This document shows positions 21,421-33,414 of a stretch of DNA of 64,000 nucleotides, piece by piece (the stretch's first letter is position 1; each line of letters starts with the position of its first letter). This DNA comes from Hemerocallis citrina (Eukaryota; Streptophyta; Magnoliopsida; Asparagales; Asphodelaceae). The notes under the pieces are model-generated. The model did not search any database, was not told the DNA's origin, and saw only the letters and a program-made list of their open reading frames with translations. The translations under genes and the position numbers were made by a program. Where the stretch lies: contig JACEHZ010000203.1 in assembly GCA_017893485.1 (NCBI GenBank), forward strand, positions 248,001 through 312,000. Direction: 5' to 3'.

Positions 21421-22970
21421 TGTAGCGCCCCGGTTTCCGATACTGGAAAACCGAGACACGAGCCAAGATCTTTGCTTCAATTAGTCACAATACACAGAAA
21501 AATAGGAGAATTTAAAACTTTTTATTCAATACACAATATGTTACAAGTCTGAATACTGTACAACTGTAATACTTTATAATGGAGTTACAATATTGCCTTT
21601 ACATTTCTAAGTATTACAACCTTCACATCTTACATCAGAGTACCTTTTAACTAATACAGAATCAATACATATTTTTGCAGCGGAACTAAACTTAATACTG
21701 ACTCCTTGCTTTCCTTGCCTTGAGTCCTCCTGAATATCGCCTTTGTACTTAGGCGATCCAGTACCTATGGAAGTGGGGACGTCAGTATTCACTGACGCTT
21801 AAAGGCTGATCATATAGCAGCGAATCTTCCAAACAATATACAAAATATACAAACATAGCAATGGTGTCGGTGTAGTTTAAGTGTACGTGAGTGCTATGAC
21901 TAGACTCTAATGTGACACTTAAGTAGAACTAGGACACTCCTATTCTAATATTAGCAAGTCTCCGAAAGCAACATGCAGCCCATACTACATGCGACTCCAT
22001 CTCAAGCCGTTTCTCCATACATAGGGATTGAACCCGCGTTATGAATTCTAATTGTACACAACCTGTTCCTGACACCCTACACGTGACTCGCGAGGCTGCA
22101 GATGTGGTCATGTGCCACTGTTGCATATCGCCCGTGGTGTCTATGTTCGCCACCGCGACCCGGCTAACCGGACCTCACTCAAAATAGACGAACCCAGTAT
22201 ATCGGGCGTCGTAACAAAAATCAAACCATAGAGTTTCGCAAGCGCAGGGTAGCACGAAGCCTACCCTGTGGCACTCTCTGGGGTATCGCAAGCGCAGGAC
22301 TGCACAATGCATCCTGTGGCACCCCTAGCCACGGTACCTCAGGAATTAACAGCGCGAGATACGCAACCCGTGTCCTCAACCTGTGAGACGGCACCGCACG
22401 TATCCCTTTGACAGGAAGGCACAACCCTGTACACCACCTATGATCTGCCTCAAGAGACGAGTTAGTGTCGGGGCCCCCTACAACTGACTCCTCTCTCCCG
22501 GCAAAAGTTAAAATGATCCTTGTAAGTCACTATCCTAGTGATGTCCCTGACTTGAACAATCCTAGGGACGACAGTATTATCCACGACGTGCTAGGCCTTA
22601 AGTTAGGCTTCGCAAGACAACTCTACTAGGCCGCTCAACCTAGACTTACCAGAATTCCTCAGGACCCGGTTCGTGGCTCATCGATCCAAGACTTTGGCCG
22701 TCACGAATATATACGCACGCCGCTACCCTAGACTTGGATTCTGTCTATACTCCGGTCCTCGATCAACCTACCCTGGTTAAGATTCGACGGTACACAAGGA
22801 GCGACTCCTCCACAGTTCCTTAGGGTAGAAACACATGTCTTGATGGTCGATAGCCCTTAGGGTGGTAACATCACCCTAGATAGCACATCTAACTGTGTAC
22901 TAGCTAACAAGCTATACACGAGTAATAACCACCTACGAGCCAACTAAGCTACGTATGAAACAATAACTAC

Positions 22971-23204
22971 CTACGAGCCAGGCGGGCCTCGTAGGAGATA
23001 ACCACGTACATACCAGCCAAATAAGCTGCGTATGAGACCAACAGCTATGTATGGGCCAGTCGGGCCGCGTACGAGACAACAACCTACATACGAGCCAACT
23101 AAGCTACGTATGAGACCCACAGCTACGTACGGGCCAGTCGAGCCACGTACGAGCACGACCATGTGCAAACAACCATACAGGTAATCAATCCTAGAAGCAA
23201 CCAA
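22971..23204 (-). repeat. Repeat block in the LTR, open in one frame
   Basis: Tandem units with CTACGTACGGGCCAGTCG. In the element's sense strand they read as repeating VRG(S/P)TGPY(V/I)AVGLIRSL. Probably a consequence of a unit length divisible by three; no domain is known. Confidence 0.5.
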
Positions 23205-24326
23205 ACGTGCTTACTAACAAACTTAATCTTCTTCTATTAGAAGCAACAAAGGGATCTACTAGTAGTCTAAGATCGGTATTCTACTAAGGAAGAATCCGAA
23301 GGCGACATAACCGCCTTTATCGAATTAACTATCGCTAGTGGTCTTCCCGATCTTACTACTTCGACCTATAATGTCTTAGGCATGACATACACTCGTAGGC
23401 ATCTTCCTAAAGTAATCCAATTACAAAATAGAACTACTCACCATCACACTCCTAAGTATGAATATCATTAATGCTTGTGCTTTCATCGAGCTTAAGCATA
23501 AAAATCACTACGACCTAGACATAGAGTCTAATATAGTCAAGCGAGCATGAAAGCTTACTACTTATCTTGGCTAATCACCATAACACAAGCACGGATAGAT
23601 AACTAATATAACATACAATCATTCTAAGGTATAGTAGGTATTCTAGCATTACTCCTACAATGTTTTAATCATGTATTACTCTAGCATGGCATAGAATCCA
23701 ACATAATCACTACAACTAGCCACGGGTAGTTTCTTTACCCTAAGCATGAACATCCTAGTATGGGTATCCTTAACTTAATATGATCAATAATTTGCATGAT
23801 CCCTACTTACTTAGCATGAATCATGGTCATTCACTAACATAGTATACACTTCTCTACCATTTATCTAGCATGGTATACAATTTGCATACAATTTAAACTA
23901 GCATGGTATATGATTTTATCATGGATCCTACAACACTCTAGGCGCAATAAAATTTATCCAAACATTGTAGGAAACCTTTGGATTGAATCCTACACATTCT
24001 AAGCATAACTAAGTCACTAAACATAATAGGAAACTTTAGGAATGAATCCTACAAAATTCCTAGTATAAGTGAGTTACCAAGCATGATAGGAAAAGAATCC
24101 TACAACATTACCAAGCATGCTAGGAAAAGAATCCTACAACATTCTAAACGTTAAGCATGGTAGGATAAGTTATAAAACATTCTACAATTAATTAAGCATA
24201 GAATCATGGTAGGACATTTTTAAAGCAATCTTACAACTAGTGGAGCATAGATATGGCCTCTAATTATTTTTAGATGCAAGCTACAACTAACTAAGCATGG
24301 TAAGCATGATAGGATATTTTTTAGAA

Positions 24327-24734
24327 CTAATTTAGCATGAACATGGCTTCTAACATTTTTAGAAGTGGTCCTACAACATTAGTAGCATAAAAAGGGCTTC
24401 TAAACATTTTTAGAAGTAATCCTACAATATAAGTGGCATAAAAATGGCTTCTAAACATTTTTAGAAGTAATCCTACAATCTTAGTAGCATGGAAATGGTT
24501 TCTAATCATTTTTAGGAAAGATCCTACAACATAAGTAGCATGAATATAGCTTCTAACTATTTTTAGAAATAATCCTACAACATTAGTAGCATGAATATGG
24601 CTTCTAATCATTTTTAGAAGCAATCCTACAACATTTGGAGCATGAATGTGGCTTCTAATTATTTTTAGGTGTAATCCTACAACACATGAAGCATAGAAAT
24701 GGCTTCTAATTATTTTTAGAAGTAAAGCTACCAC
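24327..24734 (-). repeat. 57-60-bp repeats encoding a periodic 135-codon ORF
   Basis: Seven units with TTCTAAT(C/T)ATTTTTAGAAG and CCTACAAC. In the sense strand of the element they stay open and read as about 20-residue repeats of the type VVGLLLKMIRSHIHATN. The same ORF is present in the right LTR at 30852-31259. It is most likely a by-product of repeat length, so I do not call a gene. Confidence 0.55.
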
Positions 24735-24829
24735 TAACTAAGCATGGTAGGATATTTTTAAATGCAATCCTACAATGTCTTAAGCACAAACATAAAGGAA
24801 TATTTTTTTAGAAAACATCCTACAACATT

Positions 24830-25060
24830 CTATTACTACTACTACTTCTACTTTGATTAACATATAACATACAACTTACTACTACTACTACTACTTCTAC
24901 TTTGATCAACATATAACATACAACTTACTACTACTACTACTACTACTTCATTATCAAAATCACAACATACAACTTACTACTACTACTACTACTACTTCAT
25001 TATCAAAATCACAACATACTACTTACTACTACTACTACTACTACATACAACTTACTACTA
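24830..25060. repeat. ACT/TAC trinucleotide arrays in the LTR
   Basis: Several short (ACT)n runs separated by AACATATAACATACAACTT and ATTATCAAAATCACAACATA. Repeated in the right LTR from about 31355. Confidence 0.9.
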
Positions 25061-25189
25061 CCTTATTAATCGACATACATGCTACTACTTCATTTCATTA
25101 CATACCATTACTTATTATTTTAGCCTACTACTACTTGGTTGCTTACTAACCTTATTTATTATTAGTGATAAAGAAAGGATTAATTTATT

Positions 25190-25800
25190 TAAGATAGCTA
25201 CAACTAGTGGGTAAAATAAAAGAAGATCTTTTTGATTAATGGCTACAACTAGTGATTAAGAACAAAAGAAGATCTTTTTACTTTGTTAGCTACAACTAGT
25301 GTTTAAGAATAAAAAGAAGATCTTTTTAATTTATTAGCTACAACTAGTAGGTAAAACAAAAGAAGATCTTTTTGATTAATAGCTACAACTAGTGATTAAG
25401 AATAAAAGAAGATCTTTTTGATTTATTAGCTACAACTAGTGTTTTAAAATAAAAAGAAGATCTTTTTGATTTATTAGCTACAACTAGTGTTTTAAAATAA
25501 AAAGAAGGTCTTTTTAATTTTATTAACTACAACTAGTTGGTTAAAAAGAAAAGAAAATCTTTTTAATTAATTAGCTACAACTAGTGTTTTAAAATAAAAA
25601 GAAGATCTTTTTAATTTTATTAACTACAACTAGTTGGTTAAAAAGAAAAGAAAATCTTTTTAATTAATTAGCTACAACTAGTGTTTTAAAATAAAAAGAA
25701 GATCTTTTTAATTTTATTAACTACAACTAGTTGGTTAAAAAGAAAAGAAAATCTTTTTAATTAATTTACAACTAGTGGTTAAATAAAAAGAAGATCTTTT
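25190..25800. repeat. Tandem array with CTACAACTAGTG and AGAAGATCTTTTT
   Basis: About a dozen 50-57-bp units. The right-LTR copy (about 31715-32322) lacks three bases in one unit. Confidence 0.9.
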
Positions 25801-26305
25801 TATTATTACATTAGTTACAATTAAGTCCTACAACCAATCAATGGTTGTATTGTTCAACAATATGCCATATGTAAGTTTCTTAGTCCAAAATCATACAACA
25901 AAAGTTTACCATACTAAAGCTATGAACTTTTTGAGTTAGTAGTCACTACTACTAACTTTCTTTCACTTTCATTCAACACAATCTCATACACACCCACAAA
26001 AGAACAAAGAAAACAAAACAAGAAGGTGAGAAGAAGAAGAAGTCACACAACAAACAACAAACAACCAAACAAACAAACAAAGAAACAAACAAAAGGTCAA
26101 ATGAAGAAACCCCCACCTTCTCTAACTTTGGTGGAAGAACTAGCTAGCTATCCTTCTCCTTCCCCTAGCTTTCTTTTTGAATTCTTCTAAGACCTACAAC
26201 ACAAAACTCTCTAGTTAGTATGTTCTCTCTTTCTTTTCCTTTCCTTCTTTCTTTCTTTCTTTTGTTTTTTTTTCTAAAATGAGAGAAGGAGGAGAATGAG
26301 GGGAG

Positions 26306-26315
26306 TTTTATAAAA
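26306..26315 (-). promoter_or_regulatory. LARD-like LTR TATA element
   Basis: The palindromic TTTTATAAAA, followed on the minus strand by a pyrimidine-rich then A/G-rich leader. It lies about 580 bp from the U3 start, with a copy about 6.5 kb to the right in the other LTR. Confidence 0.5.
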
Positions 26316-26869
26316 GGAGGTGGAAGTGGTAAGTGCACCAAATGGCACAAAATACCCTCAAAAGAGGGGGGCCGGCCATCACTTAGGGGGGGGGAGGGCA
26401 TGGTGTAGACTAGTGAGGTGGAGTGATAAGGTTTCTAGAAGAGTATTAGTTCTAATCTTATGCATACAACCCTCTTTCAACCCTCTTAATCCACCCTAAT
26501 CTTCTAATTAAGTTACCATGACAAGCATAAGTATATTGTCCTTAAAGTACATACTATATACTAGGTGTAATACTAAGTATCATACAATTATGTGTATGTG
26601 TACATGTATGTGCATACAAAAATCTTCTTATAAAAATCCTCATAAAATTCCCAAAAATAATTTAATTTGGAAAATAATAGTGAAATAAATTTTATTATTA
26701 CTTCGGAGAGTTGCGTTATCAATTCGATGCGCTTTGGATGCGCACCGACCGATAGACGTGCGTAGGCACTGTTTGTGGGCAACCCGGCGAAAATCGCCCA
26801 AAATAGTTCGATTTTGGAGTTAAAATAAAATAATAATAAAATAATAATAAAATAATAATTTATGTGAGG

Positions 26870-26892
26870 TAATATCCGTCCGGGATATTACA
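26870..26892. repeat. Hairpin at the LARD-like LTR terminus
   Basis: TAATATCC (26870-26877) pairs with GGATATTA (26883-26890) around a five-base loop, next to the terminal CA. It resembles the terminal hairpin at 313-361. Confidence 0.7.
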
Positions 26893-26905
26893 TTACTCCC
26901 TCCTT
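26893..26905 (-). promoter_or_regulatory. LARD-like element polypurine tract
   Basis: AAGGAGGGAGTAA on the minus strand, directly before the 3' LTR. The Tekay element has AAGGAGGGAGTGA at the same place. Confidence 0.8.
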
Positions 26906-26910
26906 AGAAT

Positions 26911-26928
26911 AGTTCTGTCCTCAGAACT
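26911..26928 (-). other. PPT-proximal hairpin (LARD-like element)
   Basis: AGTTCTG (26911-26917) and CAGAACT (26922-26928) pair around a 4-base loop, 5 bp inside the PPT. The Tekay counterpart at 57287-57304 has AGTTCCG/CGGAACT: one base pair changed on both sides. Confidence 0.7.
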
Positions 26929-27258
26929 ACCTTAAGTTAGGAGAATGAATCGACAAACATGAAACAGTATAGTCGGAGAACAAGAAATGAACCGAAATTT
27001 TCCATTGATCATCCATCAAATGGGTTACATTCATATGTACATCAACCCCTTGTTTACAAAATGTCATTTTTTCCTAAGTACTAACCTTCCTACCTATACT
27101 TACAAGAGTAGGAGTCAAAATAATAACACAGTCTTCCTAGACCTACCTGTTTACAAAGTGTCACATTTTTCTTAGTGACATCCTCCCTATCTATACATCA
27201 TACATGTAGGGATCAAAATCCACAAAATGACAAAAACAGCTTCTAGGTACCCGACTGC
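26929..27258. other. LARD-like element interior, non-coding part
   Basis: Between the PPT hairpin and the ORF stop. AT-rich, with no domain or repeat recognised beyond two related short blocks containing GTTTACAAA(A/G)TGTCA (27050 and 27150). Confidence 0.5.
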
Positions 27259-27762
27259 CTAGTCGGTACTGCTGGCTCCTTCTGGCGGGTCCTGCCCGGT
27301 GATCAGCGCCAGTAACTGCGCAACCTGGACCTGAAGGTCCGCGCATCGGCGCTCCAAGCGCTCAAACTGTGCCCTGTAGGCACGATCCCGGATCACCATA
27401 CGACGCTGCGCCCTGGCGTTGGCGCTTCTCAGTCTCTCCACCTCCCTGGCGTGGTGGTAGTTGACGAACTCCGAGGAGTCCATCTTCGTCTCCAGGTGGA
27501 TGTGTGACCACGTCAGTACGGAGATGTCGTCGAAGACCTGCTGGAAGGCCTCCTCGACGGGAGTAAGCTGGGGAGGTGGCGGTACCTGGGCCTGACCTCC
27601 AAAAGCGAAAGCCCCCTGCTGTGGCAGCTGCGGGGCTCCGGGGGCCAGTCCGGCCTCTACCGGTGGCTGTGCCTCCTCCATGATAGGCTCAGTATCCGAG
27701 TCTATCTCGATTACCTCTCCCTGTCCCCACCCACTCCCTGTGGGAACTGAGCTGTCCGTCAT
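27259..27762 (-). CDS. Extra 5' ORF: acidic N-terminus plus coiled coil, function unknown
   Basis: 167 codons from an ATG at 27762. A longer start at 27885 is possible, but an acceptor-like TTTCCACTCCTTGCAG ends two bases before the inner ATG and suggests a leader intron. The N-terminus has an acidic patch (EVIEIDSDTEPIMEE), then a Pro/Gln/Ala linker, then a charged helical region with heptad-like leucines (REVERLRSANARAQRR, FERLERRCADLQVQVAQLL). No Cys/His knuckle or enzyme motif. It is the only protein of this element and stays open while everything else is lost. The Tekay element carries a similar acidic/coiled-coil ORF between PBS and gag (61909-62335). A structural or RNA-handling helper role is inference. 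Confidence 0.65.
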   Translation of the reverse strand: MTDSSVPTGSGWGQGEVIEIDSDTEPIMEEAQPPVEAGLAPGAPQLPQQGAFAFGGQAQVPPPPQLTPVEEAFQQVFDDISVLTWSHIHLETKMDSSEFVNYHHAREVERLRSANARAQRRMVIRDRAYRAQFERLERRCADLQVQVAQLLALITGQDPPEGASSTD

Positions 27763-27930
27763 CCTGCAAGGAGTGGAAACAGAAATTAGCATCGATATAG
27801 AAATATTATAAAACATAAGTTGAAAGAACAACAATATGAGATATAATAATCTACAACTAGCTAAAACCCAATCTCCTACAGGCATCTAAGTTTAAATTTT
27901 CCCACTGTGTTGGACTGTAAATTGAAGCTA

Positions 27931-27942
27931 GCTCTGATACCA
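27931..27942 (-). promoter_or_regulatory. LARD-like element PBS (initiator tRNA-Met)
   Basis: TGGTATCAGAGC on the minus strand, complementary to the 3' end of plant initiator tRNA-Met, three bases inside the 5' LTR. Confidence 0.9.
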
Positions 27943-27945
27943 CTC

Positions 27946-30900
27946 TGTAGCGCCCCGGTTTCCGATACTGGAAAACCGAGACACGAGCCAAGATCTTTGC
28001 TTCAATTAGTCACAATACACAGAAAAATAGGAGAATTTAAAACTTTTTATTCAATACACAATATGTTACAAGTCTGAATACTGTACAACTGTAATACTTT
28101 ATAATGGAGTTACAATATTGCCTTTACATTTCTAAGTATTACAACCTTCACATCTTACATCAGAGTACCTTTTAACTAATACAGAATCAATACATATTTT
28201 TGCAGCGGAACTAAACTTAATACTGACTCCTTGCTTTCCTTGCCTTGAGTCCTCCTGAATATCGCCTTTGTACTTGGGCGATCCAGTACCTATGGAAGTG
28301 GGGACGTCAGTATTCACTGACGCTTAAAGGCTGATCATATAGCAGCGAATCTTCCAAACAATATACAAAATATACAAACATAGCAATGGTGTCGGTGTAG
28401 TTTAAGTGTACGTGAGTGCTATGACTAGACTCTAATGTGACACTTAAGTAGAACTAGGACACTCCTATTCTAATATTAGCAAGTCTCCGAAAGCAACATG
28501 CAGCCCATACTACATGCGACTCCATCTCAAGCCGTTTCTCCATACATAGGGATTGAACCCGCGTTATGAATTCTAATTGTACACAACCTGTTCCTGACAC
28601 CCTACACGTGACTCGCGAGGCTGCAGATGTGGTCATGTGCCACTGTTGCATATCGCCCGTGGTGTCTATGTTCGCCACCGCGACCCGGCTAACCGGACCT
28701 CACTCAAAATAGACGAACCCAGTATATCGGGCGTCGTAACAAAAATCAAACCATAGAGTTTCGCAAGCGCAGGGTAGCACGAAGCCTACCCTGTGGCACT
28801 CTCTGGGGTATCGCAAGCGCAGGACTGCACAATGCATCCTGTGGCACCCCTAGCCACGGTACCTCAGGAATTAACAGCGCGAGATACGCAACCCGTGTCC
28901 TCAACCTGTGAGACGGCACCGCACGTATCCCTTTGACAGGAAGGCACAACCCTGTACACCACCTATGATCTGCCTCAAGAGACGAGTTAGTGTCGGGGCC
29001 CCCTACAACTGACTCCTCTCTCCCGGCAAAAGTTAAAATGATCCTTGTAAGTCACTATCCTAGTGATGTCCCTGACTTGAACAATCCTAGGGACGACAGT
29101 ATTATCCACGACGTGCTAGGCCTTAAGTTAGGCTTCGCAAGACAACTCTACTAGGCCGCTCAACCTAGACTTACCAGAATTCCTCAGGACCCGGTTCGTG
29201 GCTCATCGATCCAAGACTTTGGCCGTCACGAATATATACGCACGCCGCTACCCTAGACTTGGATTCTGTCTATACTCCGGTCCTCGATCAACCTACCCTG
29301 GTTAAGATTCGACGGTACACAAGGAGCGACTCCTCCACAGTTCCTTAGGGTAGAAACACATGTCTTGATGGTCGATAGCCCTTAGGGTGGTAACATCACC
29401 CTAGATAGCACATCTAACTGTGTACTAGCTAACAAGCTATACACGAGTAATAACCACCTACGAGCCAACTAAGCTACGTATGAAACAATAACTACCTACG
29501 AGCCAGGCGGGCCTCGTAGGAGATAACCACGTACATACCAGCCAAATAAGCTGCGTATGAGACCAACAGCTATGTATGGGCCAGTCGGGCCGCGTACGAG
29601 ACAACAACCTACATACGAGCCAACTAAGCTACGTATGAGACCCACAGCTACGTACGGGCCAGTCGAGCCACGTACGAGCACGACCATGTGCAAACAACCA
29701 TACAGGTAATCAATCCTAGAAGCAACCAAACGTGCTTACTAACAAACTTAATCTTCTTCTATTAGAAGCAACAAAGGGATCTACTAGTAGTCTAAGATCG
29801 GTATTCTACTAAGGAAGAATCCGAAGGCGACATAACCGCCTTTATCGAATTAACTATCGCTAGTGGTCTTCCCGATCTTACTACTTCGACCTATAATGTC
29901 TTAGGCATGACATACACTCGTAGGCATCTTCCTAAAGTAATCCAATTACAAAATAGAACTACTCACCATCACACTCCTAAGTATGAATATCATTAATGCT
30001 TGTGCTTTCATCGAGCTTAAGCATAAAAATCACTACGACCTAGACATAGAGTCTAATATAGTCAAGCGAGCATGAAAGCTTACTACTTATCTTGGCTAAT
30101 CACCATAACACAAGCACGGATAGATAACTAATATAACATACAATCATTCTAAGGTATAGTAGGTATTCTAGCATTACTCCTACAATGTTTTAATCATGTA
30201 TTACTCTAGCATGGCATAGAATCCAACATAATCACTACAACTAGCCACGGGTAGTTTCTTTACCCTAAGCATGAACATCCTAGTATGGGTATCCTTAACT
30301 TAATATGATCAATAATTTGCATGATCCCTACTTACTTAGCATGAATCATGGTCATTCACTAACATAGTATACACTTCTCTACCATTTATCTAGCATGGTA
30401 TACAATTTGCATACAATTTAAACTAGCATGGTATATGATTTTATCATGGATCCTACAACACTCTAGGCGCAATAAAATTTATCCAAACATTGTAGGAAAC
30501 CTTTGGATTGAATCCTACACATTCTAAGCATAACTAAGTCACTAAACATAATAGGAAACTTTAGGAATGAATCCTACAAAATTCCTAGTATAAGTGAGTT
30601 ACCAAGCATGATAGGAAAAGAATCCTACAACATTACCAAGCATGCTAGGAAAAGAATCCTACAACATTCTAAACGTTAAGCATGGTAGGATAAGTTATAA
30701 AACATTCTACAATTAATTAAGCATAGAATCATGGTAGGACATTTTTAAAGCAATCTTACAACTAGTGGAGCATAGATATGGCTTCTAATTATTTTTAGAT
30801 GCAAGCTACAACTAACTAAGCATGGTAAGCATGATAGGATATTTTTTAGAACTAATTTAGCATGAACATGGCTTCTAACATTTTTAGAAGTGGTCCTACA

Positions 30901-33414
30901 ACATTAGTAGCATAAAAAGGGCTTCTAAACATTTTTAGAAGTAATCCTACAATATAAGTGGCATAAAAATGGCTTCTAAACATTTTTAGAAGTAATCCTA
31001 CAATCTTAGTAGCATGGAAATGGTTTCTAATCATTTTTAGGAAAGATCCTACAACATAAGTAGCATGAATATAGCTTCTAACTATTTTTAGAAATAATCC
31101 TACAACATTAGTAGCATGAATATGGCTTCTAATCATTTTTAGAAGCAATCCTACAACATTTGGAGCATGAATGTGGCTTCTAATTATTTTTAGGTGTAAT
31201 CCTACAACACATGAAGCATAGAAATGGCTTCTAATTATTTTTAGAAGTAAAGCTACCACTAACTAAGCATGGTAGGATATTTTTAAATGCAATCCTACAA
31301 TGTCTTAAGCACAAACATAAAGGAATATTTTTTTAGAAAACATCCTACAACATTCTATTACTACTACTACTTCTACTTTGATTAACATATAACATACAAC
31401 TTACTACTACTACTACTACTTCTACTTTGATCAACATATAACATACAACTTACTACTACTACTACTACTACTTCATTATCAAAATCACAACATACAACTT
31501 ACTACTACTACTACTACTACTTCATTATCAAAATCACAACATACTACTTACTACTACTACTACTACTACATACAACTTACTACTACCTTATTAATCGACA
31601 TACATGCTACTACTTCATTTCATTACATACCATTACTTATTATTTTAGCCTACTACTACTTGGTTGCTTACTAACCTTATTTATTATTAGTGATAAAGAA
31701 AGGATTAATTTATTTAAGATAGCTACAACTAGTGGGTAAAATAAAAGAAGATCTTTTTGATTAATGGCTACAACTAGTGATTAAGAACAAAAGAAGATCT
31801 TTTTACTTTGTTAGCTACAACTAGTGTTTAAGAATAAAAAGAAGATCTTTTTAATTTATTAGCTACAACTAGTAGGTAAAACAAAAGATCTTTTTGATTA
31901 ATAGCTACAACTAGTGATTAAGAATAAAAGAAGATCTTTTTGATTTATTAGCTACAACTAGTGTTTTAAAATAAAAAGAAGATCTTTTTGATTTATTAGC
32001 TACAACTAGTGTTTTAAAATAAAAAGAAGGTCTTTTTAATTTTATTAACTACAACTAGTTGGTTAAAAAGAAAAGAAAATCTTTTTAATTAATTAGCTAT
32101 AACTAGTGTTTTAAAATAAAAAGAAGATCTTTTTAATTTTATTAACTACAACTAGTTGGTTAAAAAGAAAAGAAAATCTTTTTAATTAATTAGCTACAAC
32201 TAGTGTTTTAAAATAAAAAGAAGATCTTTTTAATTTTATTAACTACAACTAGTTGGTTAAAAAGAAAAGAAAATCTTTTTAATTAATTTACAACTAGTGG
32301 TTAAATAAAAAGAAGATCTTTTTATTATTACATTAGTTACAATTAAGTCCTACAACCAATCAATGGTTGTATTGTTCAACAATATGCCATATGTAAGTTT
32401 CTTAGTCCAAAATCATACAACAAAAGTTTACCATACTAAAGCTATGAACTTTTTGAGTTAGTAGTCACTACTACTAACTTTCTTTCACTTTCATTCAACA
32501 CAATCTCATACACACCCACAAAAGAACAAAGAAAACAAAACAAGAAGGTGAGAAGAAGAAGAAGTCACACAACAAACAACAAACAACCAAACAAACAAAC
32601 AAAGAAACAAACAAAAGGTCAAATGAAGAAACCCCCACCTTCTCTAACTTTGGTGGAAGAACTAGCTAGCTATCCTTCTCCTTCCCCTAGCTTTCTTTTT
32701 GAATTCTTCTAAGACCTACAACACAAAACTCTCTAGTTAGTATGTTCTCTCTTTCTTTTCCTTTCCTTCTTTCTTTCTTTCTTTTGTTTTTTTTTCTAAA
32801 ATGAGAGAAGGAGGAGAATGAGGGGAGTTTTATAAAAGGAGGTGGAAGTGGTAAGTGCACCAAATGGCACAAAATACCCTCAAAAGAGGGGGGCCGGCCA
32901 TCACTTAGGGGGGGGGAGGGCATGGTGTAGACTAGTGAGGTGGAGTGATAAGGTTTCTAGAAGAGTATTAGTTCTAATCTTATGCATACAACCCTCTTTC
33001 AACCCTCTTAATCCACCCTAATCTTCTAATTAAGTTACCATGACAAGCATAAGTATATTGTCCTTAAAGTACATACTATATACTAGGTGTAATACTAAGT
33101 ATCATACAATTATGTGTATGTGTACATGTATGTGCATACAAAAATCTTCTTATAAAAATCCTCATAAAATTCTCAAAAATAATTTAATTTGGAAAATAAT
33201 AGTGAAATAAATTTTATTATTACTTCGGAGAGTTGCGTTATCAATTCGATGCGCTTTGGATGCGCACCGACCGATAGACGTGCGTAGGCACTGTTTGTGG
33301 GCAACCCGGCGAAAATCGCCCAAAATAGTCCGATTTTGGAGTTAAAATAAAATAATAATAAAATAATAATAAAATAATAATTTATGTGAGGTAATATCCG
33401 TCCGGGATATTACA
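27946..33414 (-). repeat. LARD-like element, 5' LTR (right copy)
   Basis: 5,469 bp, three bases shorter than the left copy and otherwise nearly identical, with the same internal arrays offset by 6,525 bp (6,522 after the 3-bp deletion). Confidence 0.95.

Larger units (their letters stand above)
21421..26892 (-). repeat. LARD-like element, 3' LTR (left copy)
   Basis: Starts TGTAGCGCCCCGG and ends GGGATATTACA on the + strand. Laid end to end it holds: unique sequence; a hairpin pair (22240-22320); repeats with CTACGTACGGGCCAG (22920-23170); about 57-60-bp repeats with TCCTACAAC...GCATG (about 23930-24790); ACT/TAC trinucleotide arrays (about 24830-25060); and about twelve 50-57-bp repeats with CTACAACTAGTG and AGAAGATCTTTTT (about 25190-25800). 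The promoter lies close to the U3 end, so about 4.9 kb is R-U5. Confidence 0.95.
21421..33414 (-). mobile_element. Non-autonomous LARD-like element with 5.47-kb LTRs and 1.05-kb interior
   Basis: Left LTR 21421-26892 and right LTR 27946-33414, with the interior at 26893-27945. CTCCT flanks the whole. The initiator-Met PBS beside the right LTR and the PPT beside the left LTR fix minus orientation. There is no gag, protease, RT or integrase; the only interior ORF is a 167-codon acidic/coiled-coil protein. By eye the LTRs differ by five substitutions (21751/28276, 24258/30783, 25578/32100, 26651/33173, 26808/33330) and one 3-bp indel near 31890, so it inserted recently. PBS, PPT and PPT-side hairpin match the Tekay element at 54422, its likely type of helper. 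Confidence 0.95.

Noticed and set aside
27764..27879. Firm leader intron in the LARD-like element
   Set aside because: The acceptor (CCTTGCAG) is good, but the only donor I could place (CTGTAGGAG at 27879) is weak, so it is mentioned only as support for the inner start codon.
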